A stretch of DNA of 64,000 bases, taken from NCBI RefSeq assembly GCF_002234595.1, contig NZ_NMUL01000058.1, positions 52,169 through 116,168 on the forward strand, given 5' to 3'. Below, piece by piece: positions 33,297 through 40,636 of the stretch (position 1 is its first letter; every line of letters starts with the position of its first letter). The DNA comes from Amycolatopsis vastitatis. GTDB taxonomy: Bacteria > Actinomycetota > Actinomycetes > Mycobacteriales > Pseudonocardiaceae. The notes below the pieces were generated by a model. That model worked only from the letters and a program-made list of their open reading frames with translations, ran no database searches and was not told the origin of the DNA. The position numbers and the translations under genes are program-made.

Positions 33297-33974
33297 ATGA
33301 GCGAGAGTGCTGTGGACCGGCAGCCGGGGGAGCGTTCCGTGGTGGCGGCCATCCGCGACGCGATCGTCCGCGGCGAGTTCGTGCCCAACCAGCGGCTGGT
33401 GGAAGCGGACCTCTCCGACCAGTTCGCCGCGAGCCGCGCGACGGTCCGCGCCGCGTTGATCGAGCTCACCAACGAGGGGCTCGTCGAGCGGGTGCAGAAC
33501 CGGGGCGCCCGGGTGCGCGCGGTGTCGCTGGAGGAGGCCGTCGAGATCTCCGAGGTCCGGATGATGCTCGAGTCGCTCTGCGCGGCGAAAGCGGCGGAGC
33601 GCATCAACGACGCCGAGGTCGGCGAGCTGCGGGAACTCGGCGAGCTGATGCAGATGGCCGTGGCGGGCGGCGACGTCGTCGGGTATTCGGGGCTCAACCA
33701 GCGGCTGCACCGCCGGGTCCGGGAGATCAGTGGCCAGCGCACGGCCGCGCGGGTCCTCGAGCGGCTGCGCGGCCAGAGCGTCCGGCACCAGTTCCGGCTG
33801 GCGATGCGGCCCGGGCGGCCGCAGGTCTCGCTGCCGGAGCACCTGGCGATCATCGACGCGATCTGCGCCCACCACCCCGCCGAGGCGGCCGAGGCCACGC
33901 GGGTCCACCTGGCCGGCGTCATCGAAGCACTGAAGGCGGCCGACGCCGCCGAGGCCGTCCCGCTGCATCCTTGA
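33297..33974 (+). CDS. GntR family (FCD) transcriptional regulator
   Basis: A 225-residue FadR-type regulator. The N-terminal winged helix (RLVEADLSDQFAASRATVRAALIEL) binds DNA, and the C-terminal FCD helical domain (His at the LNQRLHRRV and PEHLAII positions) binds metal and a carboxylate effector. A TTGT-n2-ACAA operator overlaps its own promoter, and related sites occur at ligJ and twice before ligK. It is probably the repressor of the dispersed meta-cleavage regulon, released by a pathway acid. Confidence 0.87.
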   Translation: MSESAVDRQPGERSVVAAIRDAIVRGEFVPNQRLVEADLSDQFAASRATVRAALIELTNEGLVERVQNRGARVRAVSLEEAVEISEVRMMLESLCAAKAAERINDAEVGELRELGELMQMAVAGGDVVGYSGLNQRLHRRVREISGQRTAARVLERLRGQSVRHQFRLAMRPGRPQVSLPEHLAIIDAICAHHPAEAAEATRVHLAGVIEALKAADAAEAVPLHP

Positions 33975-33982
33975 CCCTTCCG

Positions 33983-34041
33983 GATGTCATGAACGACTCT
34001 TTCCAGTCATCCGACGACTGGAAAGAGTCGTTCATGACATC
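33983..34041. repeat. perfect 26-bp intergenic hairpin
   Basis: Arms 33983-34008 and 34016-34041 are exact complements around a 7-nt loop (atccgac). The arm contains GTCATGAACGACTCTTTCC. It lies between the stop codons of the convergent GntR and esterase genes and would terminate both. Its length and composition differ from ordinary terminators here and suggest a dispersed palindromic element. Confidence 0.85.
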
Positions 34042-34056
34042 GCGGCGCCGCCTCGG

Positions 34057-34995
34057 TCAGGAAGCCAGGCCGAAGAACGCGATCGCGACGGCGGCCATGC
34101 CGGCCGACGGCAGGCTGTGCCCGGCGCCCTGGATGCTGTACGCCTCGACCCGGACGGTGCCGGAGGTGTCGGCGTAGCGGCGGCGGTTCCAGCCGGACTG
34201 CGGCGTGTCGGTGGAGGTCGGGTTCTGGCTCAGCCCGAACACGTTGGTCCACTGCTCGATTTCCTCCTGCAGCAGCGAGTACGGCACGAGGGTGTCGGCG
34301 GTGCCGTGCCACAGCTGGACGCGCGGGCGGGGACCGGTGTAGCCGGGGTAGGCCTGGCGGACCGCGTCGCCCCACTGCTGGGGCGTGCGGTTCGCGCCGC
34401 CGTTGCCAGTGCACTTGCTGGACCACGGCGGGAAGTCCGCGGCGTTCGCGAAGCAGTTGAACGGCACGCCCATGAACGCCGCGCCCGCCTTGAACACGTC
34501 GGGGTAGAGGGCGAGCATTTCGTTGGTCATCATGCCGCCCGAGGACGAGCCGGTGGCGAAGACGCGGTTCGGGTCGCCGCCGTAGTGCTGTTCGGCGTAG
34601 GTCACCATCGACGCGATCGAGACGGGGTCGCTGCCGCCGCCGCGGTGCTTCGCGGCGTCCGACCACGTGTCGAAGCAGTTCCCGAACCCGGCCTGCTGCT
34701 GGGCGCTGGGGTAGATGACGATGAACCCGTACCGGGCGGCGAGCGAGGCGAACTCGCTGCCGGAGTAGAAGCCCGGACCCGAGCCGCCGCAACCGTGCAT
34801 GGCGACCACGATCGCCGGGTTGGCCGGACGGGAGTCCGGCACGTAGACGTGCATGCGCATCCCGCCGGGGTTGGCGCCGAAGCCCGTCACCTCCACCAGC
34901 GACGCGGCCGACGCCGGGGCCGGGACCACGGCGGTGGCGATGGTGATCAGCAGGGTGCTGACGAATGTCACGAACGCCGTTCTGAATCCACTCAT
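34057..34995 (-). CDS. secreted CE1 / PHB-depolymerase-family esterase
   Basis: A 312-residue exported esterase with a signal peptide (about 1-31, ending PASAAS). The nucleophile lies in GSSSGGMM and the oxyanion region in MHGCGGSG; the Asp (GTAD) and His (GAGHS) positions are visible. The family includes acetylxylan and feruloyl esterases and PHB depolymerases. Near aromatic-acid genes, release of hydroxycinnamates from plant cell wall is an attractive but unproven role. Confidence 0.83.
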   Translation of the reverse strand: MSGFRTAFVTFVSTLLITIATAVVPAPASAASLVEVTGFGANPGGMRMHVYVPDSRPANPAIVVAMHGCGGSGPGFYSGSEFASLAARYGFIVIYPSAQQQAGFGNCFDTWSDAAKHRGGGSDPVSIASMVTYAEQHYGGDPNRVFATGSSSGGMMTNEMLALYPDVFKAGAAFMGVPFNCFANAADFPPWSSKCTGNGGANRTPQQWGDAVRQAYPGYTGPRPRVQLWHGTADTLVPYSLLQEEIEQWTNVFGLSQNPTSTDTPQSGWNRRRYADTSGTVRVEAYSIQGAGHSLPSAGMAAVAIAFFGLAS

Positions 34996-35210
34996 CGGTG
35001 ACCTCCGGTCGGCGATCCCCCTCGCCGAGCGAGAGTAGGCATATTGGCGACGACCGTCAATGATTCATCAAATATGAACCTGCTGCGAAACTTTCGAATT
35101 CCCGGGAATGAGCAAAAAAGTCAGACAAAAATCTGGCGATCGCGACTGAGATGACGAACAAACGCCGCCCGGTAGGTTGAGAGCCGGTGGTTCGGGCGAG
35201 GAGGTGGCGC

Positions 35211-36044
35211 ATGCCGGAAGCCGTCGATCCCGCGGGAGACGGGTCCGCACTGGTCGTGCGGCCGGAAGCCCTGCTGCTGGCCTTGCTCGGCGACCACGTC
35301 CTGGACCGCGGGATCGCCGTGTCGACCGGCGGTGTCCTCGCCGTGCTCGGCCGCCTCGGCGTCGGCGAACACGCGACCCGGGCGACGCTGAGCCGGATGA
35401 GCCGCCGCGGCCTGCTCCGGACCGTCCGCCGGGGCCGCCAGGCCTTCCTCGGGCTGACCGAGCACGGGACCGCGGTGCTGCGCGACGGCCAGCGCAAGCT
35501 CGACGGCGACATCGTCGACCGGCACTGGGACGGCCGGTGGACCCTGCTGAGCTTCTCGGTGCCGGAGACCCGCCGCGCGGACCGGCACGCCCTGCGCACC
35601 CGGCTGGGCTGGTTCGGCTTCGGCTTGCTGCGCAGCGGCCTCTGGGTCTCGACGGCGGCCGCCGACATCGCGCCGGCCCTGGCCGAGCTCGACCTGCTCG
35701 ACCACGCGGAGGTGTTCCGCGCCGAGCCGTTCATGTGGACCGACCCCGCGCGGATCGCCCGGGAAGCCTGGGACCTGCCGCAGATCGCGACCGGCTACGA
35801 CGAGTTCCTCCGGCGGTGGACCGACCGGGCGTACGGCGATCTCGACGACCTCTCCCAGCGGATCCGGCTGGGCGCGGAATGGCTGCTGCTCATCCGCCGC
35901 GACCCGGTGCTGCCGCCGGAGCTGCTGCCCGAAGCCTGGCCGGGGACACGCGCCGCGGCCCTCTTCCGCACCCTGCGCCACCAGTGGGTCCGGCCGGCCG
36001 ACAAGCTGGCCGCCGAGCTGCTGGAATCCATTGTGGAGGAATGA
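35211..36044 (+). CDS. PaaX family transcriptional regulator
   Basis: A 277-residue PaaX-type protein with an N-terminal winged helix (GVGEHATRATLSRMSRRGLLRT) and the PaaX C-terminal domain (about 190-277). PaaX represses phenylacetate catabolism through phenylacetyl-CoA, and relatives control other aromatic pathways. The ATG at 35211 is chosen for its GAGGAGG site 6 nt upstream; a GTG at 35187 has none. It sits before ligK but 243 bp away, so the two are probably separate transcripts. Confidence 0.85.
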   Translation: MPEAVDPAGDGSALVVRPEALLLALLGDHVLDRGIAVSTGGVLAVLGRLGVGEHATRATLSRMSRRGLLRTVRRGRQAFLGLTEHGTAVLRDGQRKLDGDIVDRHWDGRWTLLSFSVPETRRADRHALRTRLGWFGFGLLRSGLWVSTAAADIAPALAELDLLDHAEVFRAEPFMWTDPARIAREAWDLPQIATGYDEFLRRWTDRAYGDLDDLSQRIRLGAEWLLLIRRDPVLPPELLPEAWPGTRAAALFRTLRHQWVRPADKLAAELLESIVEE

Positions 36045-36076
36045 CTCGGCACTTCCGGCAGGACTTTGTTCGCCGG

Positions 36077-36090
36077 GATTGTCAACAATT
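36077..36090 (+). promoter_or_regulatory. upstream GntR operator of the ligK operon
   Basis: GATTGTCAACAATT lies 197 bp before the ligK start and 169 bp before the second operator. The pair could allow looping by a GntR dimer of dimers. Confidence 0.55.
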
Positions 36091-36245
36091 TGTTCGCGAG
36101 GAATGCCGCCGCTCCTGGCAGCATTTTGCGATGACCCGCGCGGCCGCCCCGGCGGTTCGCCGCCAGCACGCGGGCCGTGAACCAGTCTTGTCGAACAAGC
36201 CGCAGCCACTTGAGGCGCCGAAAGCGCCGCCAACCTGCTCGCCAA

Positions 36246-36280
36246 GATTGTTGACAATTTCGTCGACCAGAACGTACGGT
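36246..36280 (+). promoter_or_regulatory. ligK promoter with embedded GntR operator
   Basis: The inverted repeat GATTGTTGACAATT (36246-36259) contains a perfect -35 TTGACA (36251-36256). After 18 bp comes -10 TACGGT (36275-36280), 6 nt before the ATG, so the transcript is probably leaderless. Repressor binding would cover the -35. Confidence 0.75.
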
Positions 36281-36286
36281 GGCCGC

Positions 36287-36991
36287 ATGAAGCCCGTCAT
36301 CGTCACCGATCCGCCGCGTGCCGACTTGGCGCAGGTGACGCGCCTGGCGGGCTACGGCGTCGCGACCGTCCACGAAGCGCTCGGCCGCTCCGGCCTGCTC
36401 GGCCCGGACCTGCGGCCCATCCAGGACGGCTCCCGCGTCGGCGGCACCGCCGTCACCGTGCTGTGCTGGCCGGGGGACAACCTGATGATCCACGCGGCCG
36501 TCGAGCAGTGCCGCGAGGGCGACTTCCTCGTCGTCACCACGGCTTCGCCGTGCCGTGACGGCCTCTTCGGCGAGCTGTTCGCCACCGCGCTGCGGCACCG
36601 CGGCGTGCGCGGCCTGGTCACCGGGACCGGCGTCCGCGACGTCGCCGAGCTGCGCGCGCTCGGCTTTCCCGTGTGGTCGGCGGCGGTGAGCGCGCAGGGG
36701 ACCGTCAAGGCGACCGCGGGCGCGGTGAACGTGCCCGTCGTCCTCGGCGGGCAGGTGATCCGCCCGGGTGACGCCGTCCTGGCCGACGACGACGGCGTTC
36801 TGTGCGTCCGCCGCGAAGAGGTCCGAAATGGACTGGAAGCCGCCCGGGCCAGGCTGGAAAAGGAAGCCGCGGCGCGGGAAGCGTTCGCGGACGGGCAGCT
36901 GGGCCTCGACCGCTACGGACTGCGCGCGACGCTCGAAGCCCTCGGCGTCCGGTACCTGACCGCCGAGGAGTACGCGAAGGAGCAGGCATGA
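36287..36991 (+). CDS. ligK: 4-carboxy-4-hydroxy-2-oxoadipate aldolase / oxaloacetate decarboxylase (LigK, RraA fold)
   Basis: A 234-residue RraA-like protein of the HMG/CHA aldolase family. It splits 4-carboxy-4-hydroxy-2-oxoadipate into pyruvate and oxaloacetate, the last step of gallate/protocatechuate meta-cleavage. GLFGEL at 92-97 and the Arg117-Asp118 pair (GTGVRD) match the substrate and metal site of the family. Its stop overlaps the tautomerase start (ATGA). It is the first gene of a ligK-ligU-dioxygenase operon. Confidence 0.85.
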   Translation: MKPVIVTDPPRADLAQVTRLAGYGVATVHEALGRSGLLGPDLRPIQDGSRVGGTAVTVLCWPGDNLMIHAAVEQCREGDFLVVTTASPCRDGLFGELFATALRHRGVRGLVTGTGVRDVAELRALGFPVWSAAVSAQGTVKATAGAVNVPVVLGGQVIRPGDAVLADDDGVLCVRREEVRNGLEAARARLEKEAAAREAFADGQLGLDRYGLRATLEALGVRYLTAEEYAKEQA

Positions 36992-38052
36992 CCGGCGTGC
37001 GCTGCATGCTCATGCGCGGCGGGACGTCGAAGGGCGCCTACTTCCTCGCCGGGGACCTGCCCGCCGATCCGGCCGCCCGAGACGACCTGCTGCTGCGGAT
37101 CATGGGCACCCCCGACCCCCGCCAGCTCGACGGCCTCGGCGGCGCGCACCCCGTCACCAGCAAGGTGGCGGTCGTGTCCCCGGCGAGCGAGCCCGGTCAC
37201 GACGTCGACTACCTGTTCCTGCAGCTCGGGGTGGCGGAGGCGACCGTCTCCGCCCGGCAGACGTGCGGCAACCTGCTGGCCGGGGTCGGGCAGTTCGCCG
37301 TCGAGCGGGGGCTCGTGCCCGCCGGCGGCGAGCGCACCACCGTGCGCGTGCGGCTGCTCAACACCGGCACGATCGCGGTCGCGACCTTCCCCACCCCCGG
37401 CGGCGAGGTGGACTACCGCGGTGACACGGCCATCTCCGGCGTGCCCGGCACGGCCGCCCCGGTCGAGCTCGGGTTCACCGGGACGACGGGGTCCGTGTGC
37501 GGCAGCCTGCTGCCGACCGGTCACGTCCGGGACGACGTCGGCGGCATCGCGGTGTCCTGTGTGGACAACGGGATGCCCGTCGTCGTGGCGCGCGCGGCCG
37601 ATCTCGGCGTCACCGGCCACGAACCGGCCGGGGAGCTGGCCGCCGACACCGCGCTCGCCGGCCGGATCGACGCGCTGCGCACCGAAGCCGGCAAGCTGAT
37701 GGGGCTCGGCGACGTCGGCGCGAGCTCCGTGCCCAAGACCACCCTCGTCTCCGCGCCGCGCGACGGCGGCGCGATCTGCACCCGCACGTTCATCCCGGTC
37801 GAGCCGCATCCCTCGATCGGCGTCCTCGGCGCCGTCAGCGTGGTGACGGCGCTGCTGCTCGACGGCGCCGTCGGCCGGGACCTCCTGGTCGCCCCGCCGG
37901 CGGGGGAGCCCGTCGAAGTCGAGCACGCGAGCGGGAAGCTCGCGGTCGGCATCGAGCTCGACACCACGGTCACCCCGCCCCGGGTCCGCCGGTCGACGGT
38001 GTTCCGCACGGCGCGGAAGCTGTTCGACGGCACCGTTTTCCCCCGTCCCTGA
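36988..38052 (+). CDS. ligU: 4-oxalomesaconate tautomerase (LigU/GalD, PrpF family)
   Basis: A 354-residue PrpF-family protein, diaminopimelate-epimerase-like fold. RGGTSKG at 10-16, a Cys in QTCGNLLAG and a second half with GASSVPKT match 4-oxalomesaconate isomerases that convert the keto/enol forms before LigJ acts. It lies between the aldolase and the dioxygenase with 4-bp and 11-bp junctions, so the operon order is aldolase, tautomerase, dioxygenase. Confidence 0.85.
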   Translation: MTGVRCMLMRGGTSKGAYFLAGDLPADPAARDDLLLRIMGTPDPRQLDGLGGAHPVTSKVAVVSPASEPGHDVDYLFLQLGVAEATVSARQTCGNLLAGVGQFAVERGLVPAGGERTTVRVRLLNTGTIAVATFPTPGGEVDYRGDTAISGVPGTAAPVELGFTGTTGSVCGSLLPTGHVRDDVGGIAVSCVDNGMPVVVARAADLGVTGHEPAGELAADTALAGRIDALRTEAGKLMGLGDVGASSVPKTTLVSAPRDGGAICTRTFIPVEPHPSIGVLGAVSVVTALLLDGAVGRDLLVAPPAGEPVEVEHASGKLAVGIELDTTVTPPRVRRSTVFRTARKLFDGTVFPRP

Positions 38053-38063
38053 GGAGTGAGGCC

Positions 38064-39020
38064 ATGCCCGATCCTTCGCCGCGCCACGAGGTCGCGCACC
38101 TCGGTCACGTCGAGCTGCGCACCCCGGAACCGGAGCGGAGCCTGGACTTCTTCGTCCGGGTGCTGGGGCTGACCGAGAACGGCACCGACGGCGACTCGGT
38201 GTACCTGCGCACCTGGGACGACTACGAGCACCACAGCCTCAAGCTCACCGCGGCGAAGACGTCCGGGGTCGGGCGGACGGCGGTGCGCGCCTCGAGCGAG
38301 GACGCCCTCATGCGGCGCGTGGCCGCGCTGGAGGAACGCGGCCTCGGGGTCGGCTGGGTGGACGGCGACACCGGGATCGGGCCCACGTACCTGTTCCGCG
38401 ACCCGGACGGCCACGAGCTCGAGATCTACTGGGAAACCGAGCGTTACGACCCGCCCGAGCACCTGCGGCCCGCGCTGAAGAACCAGGCGCAGGCGTACCC
38501 GGGGCGCGGGGTCGGCGTCCGCCGCCTCGACCACGTCAACTACCTGGCGCGGGACGCGGAGGCCAACGGGCGGTTCGTCTGCGACGCCCTCGGCGGCCGC
38601 GTGACCGAGCAGATCCGGCTCGACAGCGGGGTGATTTCCGGGCAGTGGACGCACTTCGCGCAGAAGTCGTACGACATCGTCTACACGAACGACTGGACGG
38701 GCTCGAGCGGGCGCCTGCACCACATCGCCTTCGCGACCGACACCCGCGAAGACATCCTGCGGGCCGCCGACATCGCGCTCGACAACGGCGTGCACATCGA
38801 AACCGGGCCGCACAAGCACGCGATCCAGCAGACGTTCTTCCTCTACGTCTACGAACCGGGCGGCAACCGCGTCGAGCTGTGCAACCCGACCGGGCGCCTG
38901 ATCTTCGCGCCGGACTGGGAGCCGGTCACCTGGACCGAGGCCGAACGGGCGAAAGGGCAGGCGTGGGGGCTGAAGACGATCGAGTCGTTCCACACGCACG
39001 GCACCCCGCCGGTGGCCTGA
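38064..39020 (+). CDS. type I (VOC) extradiol ring-cleavage dioxygenase
   Basis: A 318-residue two-domain vicinal-oxygen-chelate dioxygenase of the catechol 2,3-dioxygenase type. The iron ligands in the C-terminal domain are His157, His220 and Glu271, and the extradiol signature around residues 250-271 is intact (LYVYEPGGNRVE). The known gallate and protocatechuate 4,5-dioxygenases that feed the LigJ/K/U route are unrelated LigAB-type enzymes, so this protein may supply the ring-cleavage step by a different fold. The real substrate could also be a catechol. A GAGGAGTGAGG site precedes the ATG. Confidence 0.83.
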   Translation: MPDPSPRHEVAHLGHVELRTPEPERSLDFFVRVLGLTENGTDGDSVYLRTWDDYEHHSLKLTAAKTSGVGRTAVRASSEDALMRRVAALEERGLGVGWVDGDTGIGPTYLFRDPDGHELEIYWETERYDPPEHLRPALKNQAQAYPGRGVGVRRLDHVNYLARDAEANGRFVCDALGGRVTEQIRLDSGVISGQWTHFAQKSYDIVYTNDWTGSSGRLHHIAFATDTREDILRAADIALDNGVHIETGPHKHAIQQTFFLYVYEPGGNRVELCNPTGRLIFAPDWEPVTWTEAERAKGQAWGLKTIESFHTHGTPPVA

Positions 39021-39130
39021 CCCCCGCACCGGTGGTCCGGACACCGCCCAGCGGCGGTGGTGGCGGGCCCCGGCACGCGCTACCGTGAGTTTCCAGGCAA
39101 CGCTTCCGCGTGACAGCCTGGGGGGTGGGG

Positions 39131-40378
39131 ATGGCCGGCCGGCGTCGGGGTGCGACGTGGTCCGCGTTCGAGGTGCGCGGGTTCCGGATGCTGTGGCTGG
39201 CGGGCCTGCTGTCGGTGGCGGGGGACCAGCTGGCCCGGGTCGCGCTGTCGATCCTCGTGTTCCAGCGCACCGGATCCGCGGCCTTGAGCGCGGCGACGTA
39301 CGCGTTGTCGATGCTGCCCGCGCTCGTCTCGGGGGCGCTGCTGTCGTGGCTGGCCGACCGGTTCCCGCGCCGCCGGGTGCTGGTGGTGTGCGACGTGGTC
39401 CGGGCGGCGCTGGTGGCCCTGATGGCCGTGCCCGCGGTCCCGCTGCCGCTGCTGGCCGCGTTGCTGGTGCTGGTGCAGCTGGCCGAAGCGCCGTTCTCGG
39501 CGGCGCAGGGCGCGGTGCTGCCGGAGCTGCTGGGCGCCCGGTACGAGGCGGGGCAGGCGGTGCAGCAGGTGACGACGCAGCTGTGCCTGGTGCTGGGGTT
39601 CGCGGTGGCCGCCTTCGTGGTCACCGGGGTCGGCGCGCACGCCGCGCTGGCGATCGACGCCGCCACGTTCGCCGTCTCCGCCCTGCTGATCCGCGCCGGT
39701 CTCGGCCGCCACCCGCCCCCGGCCGCGGAACCCGACGTCGTGGTGGCGACCTGGTGGCGGCGCTCCTGGCGCCGGGTCGCCGCGGGCGCGGTGGTCGTCG
39801 GCAAGGACCGCACGCTGGGCACGCTGGTGTGGCTGGGCTGGCTGGCGCTGTTCACCGTCGTGCCCGAAGGGCTCGCGGTGCCGTTCGCCCACCAGGTCGG
39901 CGCGGGCGGCGGCTGGATCGGCGTGCTCCTCGCCGCGGAGCCCGCGGGCGCGGTCGCCGGCGCGCTGCTGCTGCGGCTGGTCGCCCGGCCGGTGCGGGTG
40001 CGCGCCCTCGGCGTGCTGGCGGTGGGCACGGCGGCGCCGCTCGCGGCCTACTGGACCCAGCCGGACCTGGGCACGGCCCTGGCGCTGCTGTTCGTGTCCG
40101 GGCTCTGCTCGGCCTACCAGGTCACCGCCGGGGCGACGTTCGTGCAGCTGTCCCCGCCGCCGGTGCGGGGGCGGGCCCTCGGGTTCGCGCGCACCGGGAT
40201 GATCGCCGGGCAGGGGCTGGGAGTCGTGGCCGGCGGGCTGCTCGCGCAGCTGGCCGGCCCGGCGACGGCGATCGCCTGGGCGGGCACCGCGGGAGCGCTG
40301 GTCGCGCTCGCCGCGGCCGCCGCTTGGTCGCGTCGCCGGCCGGACGCGGTCTCGGCCGCGTTGCCGGCCGAAGCCTGA
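39131..40378 (+). CDS. MFS transporter
   Basis: A 415-residue protein with twelve hydrophobic segments of the major facilitator superfamily. The DRFPRRRVLVV loop after helix 2 is the family's GxxxDRxGRR-like motif. It most resembles the macrolide-efflux-like (MefA) branch. The start is chosen at ATG 39131; a GTG 21 nt upstream is possible. Export substrate unknown. The gene lies 110 bp after the dioxygenase, so it may be in its own transcript. Confidence 0.8.
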   Translation: MAGRRRGATWSAFEVRGFRMLWLAGLLSVAGDQLARVALSILVFQRTGSAALSAATYALSMLPALVSGALLSWLADRFPRRRVLVVCDVVRAALVALMAVPAVPLPLLAALLVLVQLAEAPFSAAQGAVLPELLGARYEAGQAVQQVTTQLCLVLGFAVAAFVVTGVGAHAALAIDAATFAVSALLIRAGLGRHPPPAAEPDVVVATWWRRSWRRVAAGAVVVGKDRTLGTLVWLGWLALFTVVPEGLAVPFAHQVGAGGGWIGVLLAAEPAGAVAGALLLRLVARPVRVRALGVLAVGTAAPLAAYWTQPDLGTALALLFVSGLCSAYQVTAGATFVQLSPPPVRGRALGFARTGMIAGQGLGVVAGGLLAQLAGPATAIAWAGTAGALVALAAAAAWSRRRPDAVSAALPAEA

Positions 40379-40382
40379 GGGC

Positions 40383-40403
40383 TCACCAGCCTTTGTCGCT
40401 CAT
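40383..40403 (-). CDS. hexapeptide mini-gene MSDKGW (copy 1)
   Basis: A 21-bp reading frame, ATG to TGA, encodes MSDKGW. GGAAGGAG lies 6 nt upstream, an ideal ribosome site. A second copy at 40454-40474 encodes the same peptide with AAG in place of AAA for Lys. It starts 4 bp after the end of the convergent MFS gene. No modifying enzyme is next to it. It could be a signalling peptide, a precursor or a regulatory leader. Confidence 0.45.
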   Translation of the reverse strand: MSDKGW

Positions 40404-40453
40404 CGCGTACTCCTTCCCGGTGCGTCGGGGCGTGGGGGATCGGTCGTGGGGTT

Positions 40454-40474
40454 TCACCAGCCCTTGTCGCTCAT
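40454..40474 (-). CDS. hexapeptide mini-gene MSDKGW (copy 2)
   Basis: A second 21-bp frame encodes the identical hexapeptide, with GGAAAGG 7-8 nt upstream. It is in a different reading frame from copy 1 (start codons 71 bp apart), so the two cannot be one longer gene. Only the ribosome site, start, peptide and stop are similar between copies; the flanks differ. Confidence 0.45.
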   Translation of the reverse strand: MSDKGW

Positions 40475-40560
40475 CGGCTCGCCTTTCCGTGCGGTTCGTC
40501 CCGTGCGGGATCCCGCAAATGGTCTCAGCCGTCCGGTCGGGTCGCGCTGTGGGGAATCGG

Positions 40561-40589
40561 CTGACATCGAGCCGCAACGCGACTACCGT
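40561..40589 (+). promoter_or_regulatory. promoter of the diguanylate cyclase gene
   Basis: CTGACA (40561-40566) and TACCGT (40584-40589) with a 17-bp spacer form a housekeeping-type promoter 48 bp before the ATG. It is divergent from the MSDKGW mini-genes. Confidence 0.5.
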
Positions 40590-40636
40590 GGGCTACTGGG
40601 GGTTATCGGCGCGGAGCAGGGCGGGGAGGCGCTGCG

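Noticed and set aside
38064..39020. LigB-type protocatechuate 4,5-dioxygenase
   Set aside because: Motifs are those of the unrelated VOC type I family; no LigA/LigB sequence was found anywhere in the window.
40383..40577. 64-residue frame ending in MSDKGW
   Set aside because: The upstream part has no ribosome site and crosses the other MSDKGW copy in a different frame; the internal ATG has an ideal ribosome site.
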